Of a DNA stretch of 64,000 nt, positions 42,862 through 50,554 are shown in pieces; the first letter of the stretch is position 1; every line of letters starts with the position of its first letter. The stretch comes from Flavobacterium petrolei. Its GTDB lineage: Bacteria; Bacteroidota; Bacteroidia; Flavobacteriales; Flavobacteriaceae. The stretch is from NCBI RefSeq assembly GCF_003314435.2, contig NZ_QNVY02000003.1, positions 465,406 through 529,405 of the forward strand, read 5' to 3'. The notes beneath the pieces are model-generated. The model had not been told where the DNA came from, made no database searches, and saw nothing but the letters and a program-made list of their open reading frames with translations. Position numbers and translations under genes: made by a program.

Positions 42862-43334
42862 TAGTTAAAGAAATCCAAAAATATTTTAAACCACTAATTT
42901 GTGGTACGTGAATTTTCGAGACGACGGCAAACAGTTTCTATCCAGATTAAATTATAATCAGTTAAAGGATCATAAAAAGAAGCAAATTTATTTTGAAGAG
43001 TTGTCCAATTAATACTAAAAAATTGCGTTCCGTTTGGAATCCAAACATAAAAGAAAAGCAGATAGATAAAAGTGAATTGACAGTTACAGAAGAGTTTGAT
43101 ATTGCTCTAAAATAAAAGAAGACCGTTTAAAAAATAATTTCTATCTTAATCTAAGGTCTAAAGTTAACCGTTTAAAAAACGCAATCAAGTCTTTAAATTT
43201 TAGTACTGTTTAAATAGTAAGTTTAAAAACAAGACATTACAAAATTATACTAAACATAACAGTTGATTTGTTGCAAATCAGTGATAATTCATACAACCAA
43301 TATTTAGTATACATCATTACAACTATTTTTACAA
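42862..43334. other. Gene-free part of the insert
   Basis: AT-rich with no intact gene. One frame (about 42998-43114) encodes KLRSVWNPNIKEKQIDKSE and more before TAA, without an ATG, suggesting a decayed gene. The last 60 bp before 43335 hold a TTGATTTGTTGCAAATCAG dyad. Confidence 0.4.
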
Positions 43335-43697
43335 ATGACTGATTTTAAGAAGGATACAAACAACGAAATATTCCAGAATGCAGTTTTGTCTCTGCGTTTG
43401 CGGTTTCCTGTGGCTGAAATTTCACGGTATACTAAAGAAAGCAAAGGTAATATTAGTAACTTTTTAAACGATAAAAAACCCGTTCCAGACACCTTTCTTA
43501 AAACCTTTGCCGAAGCGTTTAAAATTGATTTAAAAGAGTTTGGATATACTAACGGATTAATTAAAGCAGAGACAAAAAATCCCCCACCAGAAAGTGAAGG
43601 ATTCTTTAAAGAAGACTACAATCGTTTAATTAATGAAAACGATTTTCTGAAAGAAACAATAAGGGATTTATTGAAAATCTTAGTAGCCAAACTATAA
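43335..43697 (+). CDS. HTH-domain protein, 120 aa
   Basis: 120 residues. A probable helix-turn-helix at 14-60 (VLSLRLRFPVAEISRYT, KESKGNISNFLNDKK), where KGNISNFLND looks like a recognition helix of a Cro/CI-type fold, then an acidic linker and a leucine-rich C-terminal coiled coil (EDYNRLINENDFLKETIRDL) that could dimerise. Proposed transcription regulator of a mobile element, a relative of Bacteroidota phage-like HTH proteins. Partner of the downstream 96-aa gene. Confidence 0.65.
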   Translation: MTDFKKDTNNEIFQNAVLSLRLRFPVAEISRYTKESKGNISNFLNDKKPVPDTFLKTFAEAFKIDLKEFGYTNGLIKAETKNPPPESEGFFKEDYNRLINENDFLKETIRDLLKILVAKL

Positions 43698-43864
43698 CTT
43701 TTAATAACAGATTAATGAGGTCATTTCTAAACCGTAGTAAATAAATCATAATAATTAGTAGGTAAACTTGTTAGATTTATTATAATTTTTACAGCATTTA
43801 ATAGTTCTAATTTTCTAATTATAAACTATTTACTTCAAACATTATTTTATAAAAATTTAACATT

Positions 43865-44155
43865 ATGACAATAGAAGATTTAGATAATCGAATGTTACAG
43901 CTATACGATGAGTTAAGAAATAGAGGCGTGTTAAAGTATAAACGTGCCTTTTGTGCTGCATGTGGTTTACCAGAGCAAAACCTTTCTAATATTAGAAATA
44001 AAGTAAACCACTTTAATCTTATTCATGTGGCTAATATTTGCAAGTTCTACAATTTAAATGCAAATTGGATCATTGACACCTCTGAAAAGGAACTATTTAG
44101 GAGAACGACCGTTACACAAATATTACACAAACTGCAATTAAAAGACGAAATTTAA
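43865..44155 (+). CDS. Small DNA-binding-like protein, 96 aa
   Basis: 96 residues, predominantly helical, starting MTIEDLDNRMLQLYDELRNR. The segment RAFCAACGLPEQNLSNIRNK has the spacing of a helix-turn-helix with recognition helix QNLSNIRN, and the rest is LIHVANICKFYNLNANWIID, typical of Bacteroidota phage or plasmid control proteins. The C-terminal VTQILHKLQLKDEI has a decayed twin at the left edge of the insert. Function inferred; no known name. Confidence 0.62.
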   Translation: MTIEDLDNRMLQLYDELRNRGVLKYKRAFCAACGLPEQNLSNIRNKVNHFNLIHVANICKFYNLNANWIIDTSEKELFRRTTVTQILHKLQLKDEI

Positions 44156-44213
44156 GAACCAATCACTTCGTGAAGACTGAGATTAATTTTTTTAAAGTAC
44201 CGTTATAGCTTAA

Positions 44214-44227
44214 AAATGGTTTGGGAT
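44214..44227 (+). repeat. Direct repeat, right copy, with the orphaned T run
   Basis: AAATGGTTTGGGAT followed at once by nine T residues, which complete the M61 terminator. Together with 42779-42792 it defines the ends of the insert. Confidence 0.75.
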
Positions 44228-44379
44228 TTTTTTTTGTAAAATTTGGATGCGTTACCAAAATCTTTCCAACAATTTTCTTTATTTTGCGCCAAAATACAAA
44301 CAACAATTAAATCGCAATCGTTCCAATAAAATTGTAATAAGAATGGCGATTCCCTATTCAAAACAAACTTTAACTTCAC

Positions 44380-45090
44380 ATGAAAAAATCAATTATTGCA
44401 TTCGTTACACTTACCCTGATAGCCTCTTGTAACAAGAATGAATCTAAAGGCAATGTTCACATTACCGGAAATATTAAAGGATTAAAAAAAGGAACTCTTT
44501 ATATTCAAAGAGTTGTTGACACAAGTTTAGTAGCCATTGACACTATAAATATTGATGGAAGTGCTGCTTTCGAAAGCAATCTTGACCTACAATCTCCCGA
44601 GATGCTTTATTTGTTCTTAGACAGAGGCGTGAGTAATTCTTTGGATAATAATATCCCGTTCTTTGCAGAACCAGGCAACATCACAATTGAAACTAGTTTA
44701 GAAAGTTATTTGTCCGATGCCAAAATCACAGGATCAAAAAATCAAGAGATATTCGAAGAATATAAAAAAATAAATACTCGTTTCACTGATGAAAATCTTT
44801 CGCTGATTGAAAAAAAATTCAATGCCATCAAAAACCAAAACACAAAAGCTATAGATAGTCTGGCTGCAAAACAGGATTCTAATATCAAAAGAAAGTATTT
44901 ATTCGCTACTAATTTTGCCTTGAACAACAGGGATTACGAAGTATCGCCTTTTATTGCACTATCTGAGATTTACGATATCAATGTAAAATATTTAGATACC
45001 ATTCAGAAATCAATGTCTCCAAAAGTAGCAAAATCACTTTACGGAAAAAAATTAACAGCATATATCGCAACAATCAAAAAACAGCAGTAA
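44380..45090 (+). CDS. DUF4369 lipoprotein
   Basis: 236 residues. Lipobox LIASC (Cys17); then a DUF4369 domain (about 28-130: HITGNIKGLKKGTLYIQRV, VAIDTINIDG) of the kind found at the N-terminus of thioredoxin-like proteins, here without any thioredoxin domain. The remaining C-terminal half is helical and charged. Outer-membrane or periplasmic face; role unknown. Terminated by a strong hairpin at 45164-45196. Confidence 0.8.
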   Translation: MKKSIIAFVTLTLIASCNKNESKGNVHITGNIKGLKKGTLYIQRVVDTSLVAIDTINIDGSAAFESNLDLQSPEMLYLFLDRGVSNSLDNNIPFFAEPGNITIETSLESYLSDAKITGSKNQEIFEEYKKINTRFTDENLSLIEKKFNAIKNQNTKAIDSLAAKQDSNIKRKYLFATNFALNNRDYEVSPFIALSEIYDINVKYLDTIQKSMSPKVAKSLYGKKLTAYIATIKKQQ

Positions 45091-45163
45091 TTATATGAGA
45101 AAACGAAAGTTTCAAAAACTCCAAGTTTTTCTCTAAATGTTACACCAATTTAAAACTAAAATT

Positions 45164-45196
45164 AAAAAACCATCTTGCTAGGCAAGATGGTTTTTT
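45164..45196. terminator. Terminator after the DUF4369 gene
   Basis: 15-bp perfect stem (45164-45178 with 45182-45196), loop TAG, A and T runs; serves the gene ending at 45090 and possibly the convergent DUF5362 gene. Confidence 0.88.
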
Positions 45197-45258
45197 GCAT
45201 ATATAATTAGGAGTAGATTCAAATTCTCTATAAAAGTGTTTTAGAATCCACAAACAGA

Positions 45259-45723
45259 TTAAACAGTACTGGAAGCAATTCCTGCAACAATCATTCCTAC
45301 AAACATTAAAAGGTAAAGAGAGAAAACAACCACAGTCATGATTCCAATGTATTTGTAATGTGATTTTAGATATTCTAAGGAAGTTGTCAAGGTATCGGAA
45401 TCGTTGTTTTTGAAGGCCGCTTTAGCATTTGACGCAAATTTATTCAAGTAATACACCGGAAAGAAATAAAGCAATGCAATTAGAAAGTACACCACTGCCA
45501 TCACAATCCCAAAAGAAGATCCCATCGCGCCCATGGCAGGATTCATTTTGCCCATAGCGGAGAATAATGTCCCGGCGAATAAAGCAGCAAAAATAATAAA
45601 GCCAATTCCTATGTAGCCAAGTATGGATAAAAAATAGGCCCACTTTGCCGTTTCTTTTAAAAAGTCTTTAGCTGACTCATTAAGTTTCATCTCGAAACTT
45701 TCAATAACTGAATGCTCTTCCAT
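45259..45723 (-). CDS. DUF5362 membrane protein
   Basis: 154 residues with three to four hydrophobic segments: WAYFLSILGYIGIGFIIFAA, MAVVYFLIALLYFFPVYYL and IGIMTVVVFSLYLLMFVGM. The polar middle around NAKAAFKNNDSDTLTTSLEY is typical of DUF5362. Function unknown. A -7 box lies 26 bp upstream. Confidence 0.82.
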   Translation of the reverse strand: MEEHSVIESFEMKLNESAKDFLKETAKWAYFLSILGYIGIGFIIFAALFAGTLFSAMGKMNPAMGAMGSSFGIVMAVVYFLIALLYFFPVYYLNKFASNAKAAFKNNDSDTLTTSLEYLKSHYKYIGIMTVVVFSLYLLMFVGMIVAGIASSTV

Positions 45724-45748
45724 AATGTATTAGTTTTAGGTTAGATTT

Positions 45749-45756
45749 CAAATTTA
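45749..45756 (-). promoter_or_regulatory. -7 box for the DUF5362 gene
   Basis: Minus-strand TAAATTTG; predicted start near 45743. Confidence 0.5.
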
Positions 45757-45815
45757 ACAAAAAAATTAGCACATTACATAAAAATACAATTAAATTGTTA
45801 TTTTGTCTAAAACAA

Positions 45816-45843
45816 AAAACCACCTAACAAAAGTTAGATGGTT
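45816..45843 (-). terminator. Terminator after tRNA-Thr
   Basis: Stem AACCACCTAAC / GTTAGATGGTT (45818-45828 with 45833-45843) with one mismatch, loop AAAA, U run on the minus strand. Confidence 0.72.
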
Positions 45844-45851
45844 TTATTAAG

Positions 45852-45925
45852 AGCCGGCGGAGGGACTCGAACCCACGACCTGCTGATTACAAATCAGCTG
45901 CTCTAGCCAACTGAGCTACGCTGGC
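45852..45925 (-). tRNA. tRNA-Thr (anticodon TGT)
   Basis: Cloverleaf read on the minus strand: acceptor GCCAGCG, D-arm AGCTCAG, anticodon stem GCTGA / TCAGC with loop TTTGTAA (anticodon TGT), T-arm GTGGGTTCGAGTCCC. 74 nt, no encoded CCA. The acceptor stem has an A-C mismatch at the fourth pair (GCCAGCG against CGCCGGC), unusual for this tRNA. Confidence 0.93.
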
Positions 45926-45940
45926 GACTCATTACGGGTG

Positions 45941-45948
45941 CAAATATA
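45941..45948 (-). promoter_or_regulatory. -7 box for tRNA-Thr
   Basis: Minus-strand TATATTTG, 15 bp upstream of the tRNA 5' end; predicted start near 45935. Confidence 0.5.
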
Positions 45949-46003
45949 AGACTGAATTTCTTTTTTCCAAAACAAATTCAAACTTTTTTTGCGTTTTTTT
46001 TGA

Positions 46004-46270
46004 CTACAATTCGTTGATTTTAGCAATCAATTGATTAGCAGTTTGTTCCAATTCAACGTTGATTTGTTTGAAGTGCGCTTTTTTATCTTCTACCTTTTTT
46101 GCGTTCACTTTTGTGATCAAAGCGTCAAAAGCAGCGATAGCTTCGTCGATTAAAGCATTAGTTTCTGTTGTTGGTTTTCCTGTAGTAGAAATTTCGAACA
46201 AGTAAACTGCTTCAATAATATCTCCTAAAACGTAGTTGATGTCTTTTTTTAAATTCTTAACGTTTGCCAT
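46004..46270 (-). CDS. Conserved small helical protein, 88 aa
   Basis: 88 residues, nearly all helix: MANVKNLKKDINYVLGDIIE, an acidic middle (TETNALIDEAIAAFDALITK), and a C-terminal helix ELEQTANQLIAKINEL. No signal or membrane segment. I recall this as a conserved Bacteroidota protein of unknown function. It has its own promoter box and lies just beyond tRNA-Thr. Confidence 0.8.
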   Translation of the reverse strand: MANVKNLKKDINYVLGDIIEAVYLFEISTTGKPTTETNALIDEAIAAFDALITKVNAKKVEDKKAHFKQINVELEQTANQLIAKINEL

Positions 46271-46308
46271 TTTTATTTTTTTAAAATTTGAATTTTAATT
46301 TGCGTCTG

Positions 46309-46316
46309 CAAAAGTA
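46309..46316 (-). promoter_or_regulatory. -7 box for the 88-aa gene
   Basis: Minus-strand TACTTTTG; predicted start near 46303. Confidence 0.45.
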
Positions 46317-46338
46317 CACATAATCTTTCTATTACCGA

Positions 46339-47301
46339 CTATGAAATGTAAATTTCTAAAATCGATGCTTTTCCATTGAGAATGAATGCATTCATTGCCG
46401 CAGGAATCAAAACAGTATCTCCTTTTATATATTGCGTTTTTGAGTTGTTGTATTCTATTTCAAAGGATCCCTCAACACACATATAAACAGTAAAGCTTTC
46501 TATTGATTTAGAAACTGAAATTGCTCCGTCCAAAGGAATATAGTTAGTGGTAAAATAAGGACAATCTACCACAGTATTGGATTGATTGCTTTTATTGGTA
46601 TATGATTTTTTAGTTTCTACCTTATTGTAATTAATTGCCTCCAAAGCCAAATCAACATGCAACTCTCTGGTATTCCCATTAGCATCTACACGGTCAAAAT
46701 CATACAATCGATAGGTAATATCTGAAGTTTGTTGAATCTCAGCCACCACAAGCCCCGCACCAATAGCGTGAACAGTTCCGGTTTCTAAAAAGAAAACATC
46801 TCCTGATTGTACTTGTACATCATCCAGAATAGAAAGTAAGGTTTTATTTTTTAGGTTTTCTAAATACGCATCAGCATTTGAATTTTCTTTAAAACCTACA
46901 ATTATACGTGCATTATCATCTGCTTGCATGATGTACCACATTTCGGTTTTCCCAAAAGAATTATGGCGTTTTTTTGCCAATTCATCATTTGGATGAACTT
47001 GTATGGACAAATCCTCTCGTGCATCTAAATATTTAAAAAGTAATGGAAATTGCTTTTCAAAACGAGCATGAACAGCAGTTCCCAAAATTTCATCAGGGAA
47101 CAAATTGATTAATTCAGTCAATGATTTTCCCTTCCATTCTCCGTTTGCAACAATACTTACGTCACCTTCTACGGTAGACAGCTCCCAGCTTTCTCCTGTG
47201 ATATTAGAAGTAATTGGCTTATGAAGTAGCGTTTTTAGTTTTTCGCCACCCCATATTCTCTCTTTTAAAATGGGCTCAAATTGTAAAGGATAAAGTTTCA
47301 T
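46339..47301 (-). CDS. manA: Mannose-6-phosphate isomerase, class I
   Basis: 320 residues. Cupin-type, zinc-dependent; interconverts mannose-6-phosphate and fructose-6-phosphate for cell-surface sugar synthesis. Metal-site motifs: QVHPNDE, KTEMWYIM and the later GTVHAIGAGL. The C-terminal half is a beta-barrel ending ILEIYIS. Shorter than the E. coli enzyme, as usual for the Bacteroidota/Bacillus type. Single gene. Confidence 0.93.
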   Translation of the reverse strand: MKLYPLQFEPILKERIWGGEKLKTLLHKPITSNITGESWELSTVEGDVSIVANGEWKGKSLTELINLFPDEILGTAVHARFEKQFPLLFKYLDAREDLSIQVHPNDELAKKRHNSFGKTEMWYIMQADDNARIIVGFKENSNADAYLENLKNKTLLSILDDVQVQSGDVFFLETGTVHAIGAGLVVAEIQQTSDITYRLYDFDRVDANGNTRELHVDLALEAINYNKVETKKSYTNKSNQSNTVVDCPYFTTNYIPLDGAISVSKSIESFTVYMCVEGSFEIEYNNSKTQYIKGDTVLIPAAMNAFILNGKASILEIYIS

Positions 47302-47453
47302 TCAGGTAATTTTTTTTTAAGTCGTAAGGTATAAAAAATCCATATTGTTTAAGCCAAAATAGACCTCCATTTACAGAAACCGGTAAATAACGAAAAAACA
47401 AAGCATAAATAGACATCCGTCAGAATCGGTTTCCGGTAGCTTTCTGCAATAAA

Positions 47454-47909
47454 TCACACTAATTTTTTAATGGCTTCTAGCGCTTTGGGAATATGTTTTG
47501 TTGCCAGCATACTGTCAAAAATCATTTGGACCACGCCATTTTTATCAGTTACATAGGTCACTCTTCCCGGAAGCAATCCGAACATTCCGGTGGGAACACC
47601 AAAAAGCTTTCTGATTTTTTTATCTGAATCCGACAAAAGAATAAAAGGGAGCTTGAATTGCTTAGCAAATTTTTGATGTGAGCCAACACTATCACTGCTA
47701 ATTCCTATTACTTCCGCACCAAGATCCTTAAAATCCTCGTACTGATCTCTAAAACTACAAGCTTGGGCGGTACAACCCGGTGTATTGTCTTTTGGATAAA
47801 AATAAATAACAAGCGGTTTATGTCCTACTACAGTTGCACTGTCAAAATCAATTCCATTAGTATCTTTAGCTCTGAAATTGGGAATTGTATCCCCTACTTT
47901 TAGTTCCAT
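47454..47909 (-). CDS. bcp: Peroxiredoxin, Bcp/PrxQ type
   Basis: 151 residues. It reduces peroxides using thioredoxin. The peroxidatic Cys is in YPKDNTPGCTAQACSFRD, with the resolving Cys five residues later, the hallmark of the PrxQ subgroup. Last gene of idi-queD-bcp; its start overlaps the queD stop by one base. Confidence 0.94.
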   Translation of the reverse strand: MELKVGDTIPNFRAKDTNGIDFDSATVVGHKPLVIYFYPKDNTPGCTAQACSFRDQYEDFKDLGAEVIGISSDSVGSHQKFAKQFKLPFILLSDSDKKIRKLFGVPTGMFGLLPGRVTYVTDKNGVVQMIFDSMLATKHIPKALEAIKKLV

Positions 47910-48319
47910 TATTCTCCTCTATAGGTTACAAAATTACGAGGTGTTTCATAAAGAACCACTTCTAATTCAAATTCAGGCTTGATTCTTTTTCTGATTTTAT
48001 TCCAAATAACCACCACAATATTTTCGGCGGTAGGATTCAAATCCTGAAATTCCGGAACATCTAAATTCAGATTTTTATGATCAAACTGATTTTCAACATC
48101 TTCTTTAATAATGTCACTTAGAAATTTCACATCCATTACATATCCTGTTTCAGGATCTATTGCTCCGGTAACACTAACAATCAATTCGTAATTATGCCCA
48201 TGGAAATTAGGATTATTGCACTTACCAAAAATCGCATCGTTTTGCTCAAACGACCAATCTTTTCTGTATAATCTGTGAGCCGCATTAAAATGGGCTTTCC
48301 GTGAAATGGTAACTTTCAT
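47909..48319 (-). CDS. queD: 6-carboxytetrahydropterin synthase (QueD)
   Basis: 136 residues. It makes 6-carboxytetrahydropterin from dihydroneopterin triphosphate, the queuosine precursor pathway. Zinc ligands in RKAHFNAAHRL and NFHGHNYEL, catalytic Cys in GKCNNPNFHG, His in QFDHKNLNLD and Glu in ENIVVVIW...YET. Middle of the three-gene operon, 12 nt after idi. The grouping with idi and bcp gives no pathway link. Confidence 0.93.
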   Translation of the reverse strand: MKVTISRKAHFNAAHRLYRKDWSFEQNDAIFGKCNNPNFHGHNYELIVSVTGAIDPETGYVMDVKFLSDIIKEDVENQFDHKNLNLDVPEFQDLNPTAENIVVVIWNKIRKRIKPEFELEVVLYETPRNFVTYRGE

Positions 48320-48331
48320 AAAGTTTATGAA

Positions 48332-48880
48332 TTATATGTTATTTGGGGACAAAGGGCTTTTGTGTTCTTCCAGAAAATGATAAAATTCATCAAAAATAAT
48401 TTTGAACCAAACCGTATATAATGCCGGCTGAAGGACCATATCCATTTTCACGTCTTCAATTTTCATCCATTTCCAATCCTCGACTTCCTCCGGATTGATA
48501 ACTGGTTCCTCGTTATAATAGCCAATCATCACATGATCAAGTTCATGCTCTGTCAGACCATTATCAAAAGGGGCTTTATAAATAAAATGGAAAAGTTCTT
48601 TCAGTTCCGTTTTAAAACCCATTTCTTCAAATAATCTTCGGCTTCCAGCCTGAACATTTGTCTCTCCCTCACGCTGATGACTGCAACATGTATTGGTCCA
48701 CAACAAAGGGGAATGGTATTTTTGATGTGCCCGTTGTTGTAACATGATTTCGTTTTTGCTGTTTAAGACAAAAACCGAAAAAGCACGATGCAGGACCGCT
48801 TTTTCATGTGCTTCAAGCTTAGGCATCAATCCTATTTGCTCATCCTTCTCATTAACTAATATTACGTTTTCTTCTAACAT
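48332..48880 (-). CDS. idi: Isopentenyl-diphosphate delta-isomerase, type I
   Basis: 182 residues, Nudix fold. It interconverts IPP and DMAPP for isoprenoid (carotenoid, menaquinone) synthesis. Signatures: LHRAFSVFVLNSKNEIMLQ, the catalytic Cys in WTNTCCSHQREGE and Glu in HELDHVMIGYY. First gene of the operon; -7 box 19 bp upstream. Confidence 0.95.
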   Translation of the reverse strand: MLEENVILVNEKDEQIGLMPKLEAHEKAVLHRAFSVFVLNSKNEIMLQQRAHQKYHSPLLWTNTCCSHQREGETNVQAGSRRLFEEMGFKTELKELFHFIYKAPFDNGLTEHELDHVMIGYYNEEPVINPEEVEDWKWMKIEDVKMDMVLQPALYTVWFKIIFDEFYHFLEEHKSPLSPNNI

Positions 48881-48898
48881 ATCGATGTATTTCAGGTC

Positions 48899-48906
48899 AA
48901 AAATAC
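48899..48906 (-). promoter_or_regulatory. -7 box for idi-queD-bcp
   Basis: Minus-strand TATTTTTG; predicted start near 48893, leader about 13 nt. Confidence 0.5.
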
Positions 48907-49141
48907 AAAAAAAGAAATGGTATCTGAAGGGTTTTTGAAATTGTGAAAAGTTTAACGAGTGTTGAATATCCTAAAATTCTAATTTTATATTGCTAAAAAT
49001 ACACTGCTTATTTACAGATTATTATACTTTAAACTTTTAAAACTATAAACAATAATTTTTCGTATATACAGAAAAGTCATCACGGAATAAAAATAAAATT
49101 CAATTGCAAAGTAAGCGTCATTTTATAATTTAAAACCGCTT

Positions 49142-49149
49142 TACATTTG
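49142..49149 (+). promoter_or_regulatory. -7 box for msrB-msrA
   Basis: TACATTTG, 19 bp before the msrB ATG; predicted start near 49155. Confidence 0.5.
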
Positions 49150-49168
49150 TGATTTAAATACAAAAAAA

Positions 49169-49729
49169 ATGAAAACAAGAAATCAGTTACTAAGCGTGTT
49201 ATTTTTAATACCGCTGTTCATGTTCACAGCTTGTGCGCAAACAACAAAAAAACAAGGAAACACAAAAAAAACAATCGCAATGGAAAATACTATTAAAAAA
49301 CCCGGAAATCCCTATTATTCCAACACGGATACAACAAAACTCAACGTAAGCGATGCCGAATGGAAAAAAGTACTGCCGGAAGATGTATATGAGGTGACCC
49401 GTAATGCAGATACGGAAAGACCTTTTACAGGAAAATATTGGAATACTGACGACAAGGGAACTTATTATTGTGCCGCCTGCGGCAATAAACTATTTCGTTC
49501 AGGCGCTAAATTTTCAAGCAATTGTGGCTGGCCAAGTTTCTTTGAACAAGACAATAAAAACAGTGTGGTTTATAAAACAGATAATTCTCTTGGAATGGAA
49601 AGAATCGAAGCACTTTGTGGAAGATGTGACGGTCACTTAGGACATCTTTTTGATGACGGGCCAGAACCAACAAAAAAAAGATATTGTATGAATTCAATTG
49701 CACTTGATTTTATCCCTGATAACAAATAA
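49169..49729 (+). CDS. msrB: Peptide-methionine (R)-S-oxide reductase MsrB, exported lipoprotein
   Basis: 186 residues. Signal peptide ending MFTAC gives a lipid-anchored Cys22, then a Thr/Lys linker (about 24-45) and the MsrB domain. Zn cysteine pairs YYCAACGNK and CGRCDGHLGHLF, and the catalytic Cys in KKRYCMNSIAL. It repairs R-methionine sulfoxide in exported proteins. It is followed after 1 bp by msrA. Confidence 0.93.
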   Translation: MKTRNQLLSVLFLIPLFMFTACAQTTKKQGNTKKTIAMENTIKKPGNPYYSNTDTTKLNVSDAEWKKVLPEDVYEVTRNADTERPFTGKYWNTDDKGTYYCAACGNKLFRSGAKFSSNCGWPSFFEQDNKNSVVYKTDNSLGMERIEALCGRCDGHLGHLFDDGPEPTKKRYCMNSIALDFIPDNK

Positions 49730-49730
49730 T

Positions 49731-50345
49731 ATGAAGAGACTATTTTTAGTGTGCCTTTTGGCAACAACCAGTTTGTTTGCCCAAAGTAAAGCACCCAAAC
49801 AATCCAATCTTGAATCCATCACTTTAGCCGGCGGTTGTTACTGGTGTGTGGAAGCAGTTTATGAAAATTTAAACGGAGTTCAATCAGCAATATCAGGTTA
49901 TGCAGGCGGTAAAAATGTGAATCCGACCTATGAAGATGTATCCACGGGAAGGTCCGGTTATGCCGAAGTGGTCCAGATTACTTATGACAAAAACGTAACG
50001 AATCTAGATGAAATTTTCAAAGTCTTTTTTACGGTTCATGATCCAACTACGCTAAACCGTCAAGGTGCCGATGTAGGAACACAATACCGTTCTGCCATTT
50101 TTTATAAAAATGAAGTTCAAAAGAAAGCTGCACAAACAGTTATCAATGACCTGAAAAAAGCTAAGATTTATGACAGCTCAATAGTGACCACAATAGAACC
50201 CCTGACCAAATTTTACAAGGCAGAATCCTATCATCAGAATTACTTTGAGAATAACAAAACTCAGCCTTATTGCCAGATGGTAATTCAACCCAAAATGGAA
50301 AAGTTTGAAAAACTATTTAAGACCAAATTAAAGAAGCAAAAATAA
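49731..50345 (+). CDS. msrA: Peptide-methionine (S)-S-oxide reductase MsrA, exported
   Basis: 204 residues from MKRLFLVC (49731), whose signal peptide ends SLFAQS. An upstream ATG at 49698 would be inside msrB and is rejected. Catalytic LAGGCYWCVEAVYENL; also the DPTTLNRQGADVGTQYRSAIF and SYHQNYFENN motifs. It repairs S-methionine sulfoxide, so together with MsrB both diastereomers are covered outside the cytoplasm. Ends in a strong terminator. Confidence 0.93.
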   Translation: MKRLFLVCLLATTSLFAQSKAPKQSNLESITLAGGCYWCVEAVYENLNGVQSAISGYAGGKNVNPTYEDVSTGRSGYAEVVQITYDKNVTNLDEIFKVFFTVHDPTTLNRQGADVGTQYRSAIFYKNEVQKKAAQTVINDLKKAKIYDSSIVTTIEPLTKFYKAESYHQNYFENNKTQPYCQMVIQPKMEKFEKLFKTKLKKQK

Positions 50346-50357
50346 ATTCGTAAGCTG

Positions 50358-50391
50358 CCGCCTTGTTGTAATAAACAAGGCGGTTTTTTTT
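50358..50391 (+). terminator. Terminator after msrA
   Basis: 10-bp perfect stem CCGCCTTGTT / AACAAGGCGG with loop GTAATA and a nine-base T run. Confidence 0.92.
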
Positions 50392-50443
50392 TATATTCTA
50401 CTCAAATAAAGATACTTTACGCCACTATTTAAAATTCCCTTCT

Positions 50444-50460
50444 AGCAAAATAATTTTGCT
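50444..50460. promoter_or_regulatory. 17-bp palindrome against the amidohydrolase promoter
   Basis: AGCAAAA-TAA-TTTTGCT, perfect 7-bp arms; its last base is the first base of the -7 box TATATTTG. A bound protein here would block the promoter. Confidence 0.5.
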
Positions 50461-50467
50461 ATATTTG
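50460..50467 (+). promoter_or_regulatory. -7 box for the M20 amidohydrolase
   Basis: TATATTTG; predicted start near 50473, leaving an 80-nt leader. Confidence 0.5.
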
Positions 50468-50554
50468 TTTCAAACCAACTTTATTAAATACCAAAACAGA
50501 CTAAATTTCAATTAAAATAAAGCTGTTACCCAACCAAAATTCAAACTATAACTA

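Larger units (their letters stand above)
42793..44213. mobile_element. Insert with two small HTH-like genes in the M61 terminator
   Basis: 1421 bp between two copies of a 14-bp direct repeat that derives from the M61 terminator stem. It contains two genes (43335-43697 and 43865-44155) and AT-rich DNA. Near its left end (42835-42860) is a relic of the 3' end of the 96-aa gene. A 13-mer ACCGTTTAAAAAA is repeated at 43122 and 43167. No integrase or transposase remains. The repeat length fits a site-specific integrase core better than a transposase duplication. Confidence 0.62.

Noticed and set aside
42779..44227. Insertion sequence with target-site duplication
   Set aside because: No transposase, no terminal inverted repeats, and a 14-bp duplication derived from a terminator stem fits site-specific integration better.
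47302..47453. Possible terminator with CAGAA/TTCTG after bcp
   Set aside because: Stem of only five pairs with no U run; nothing firm to annotate.
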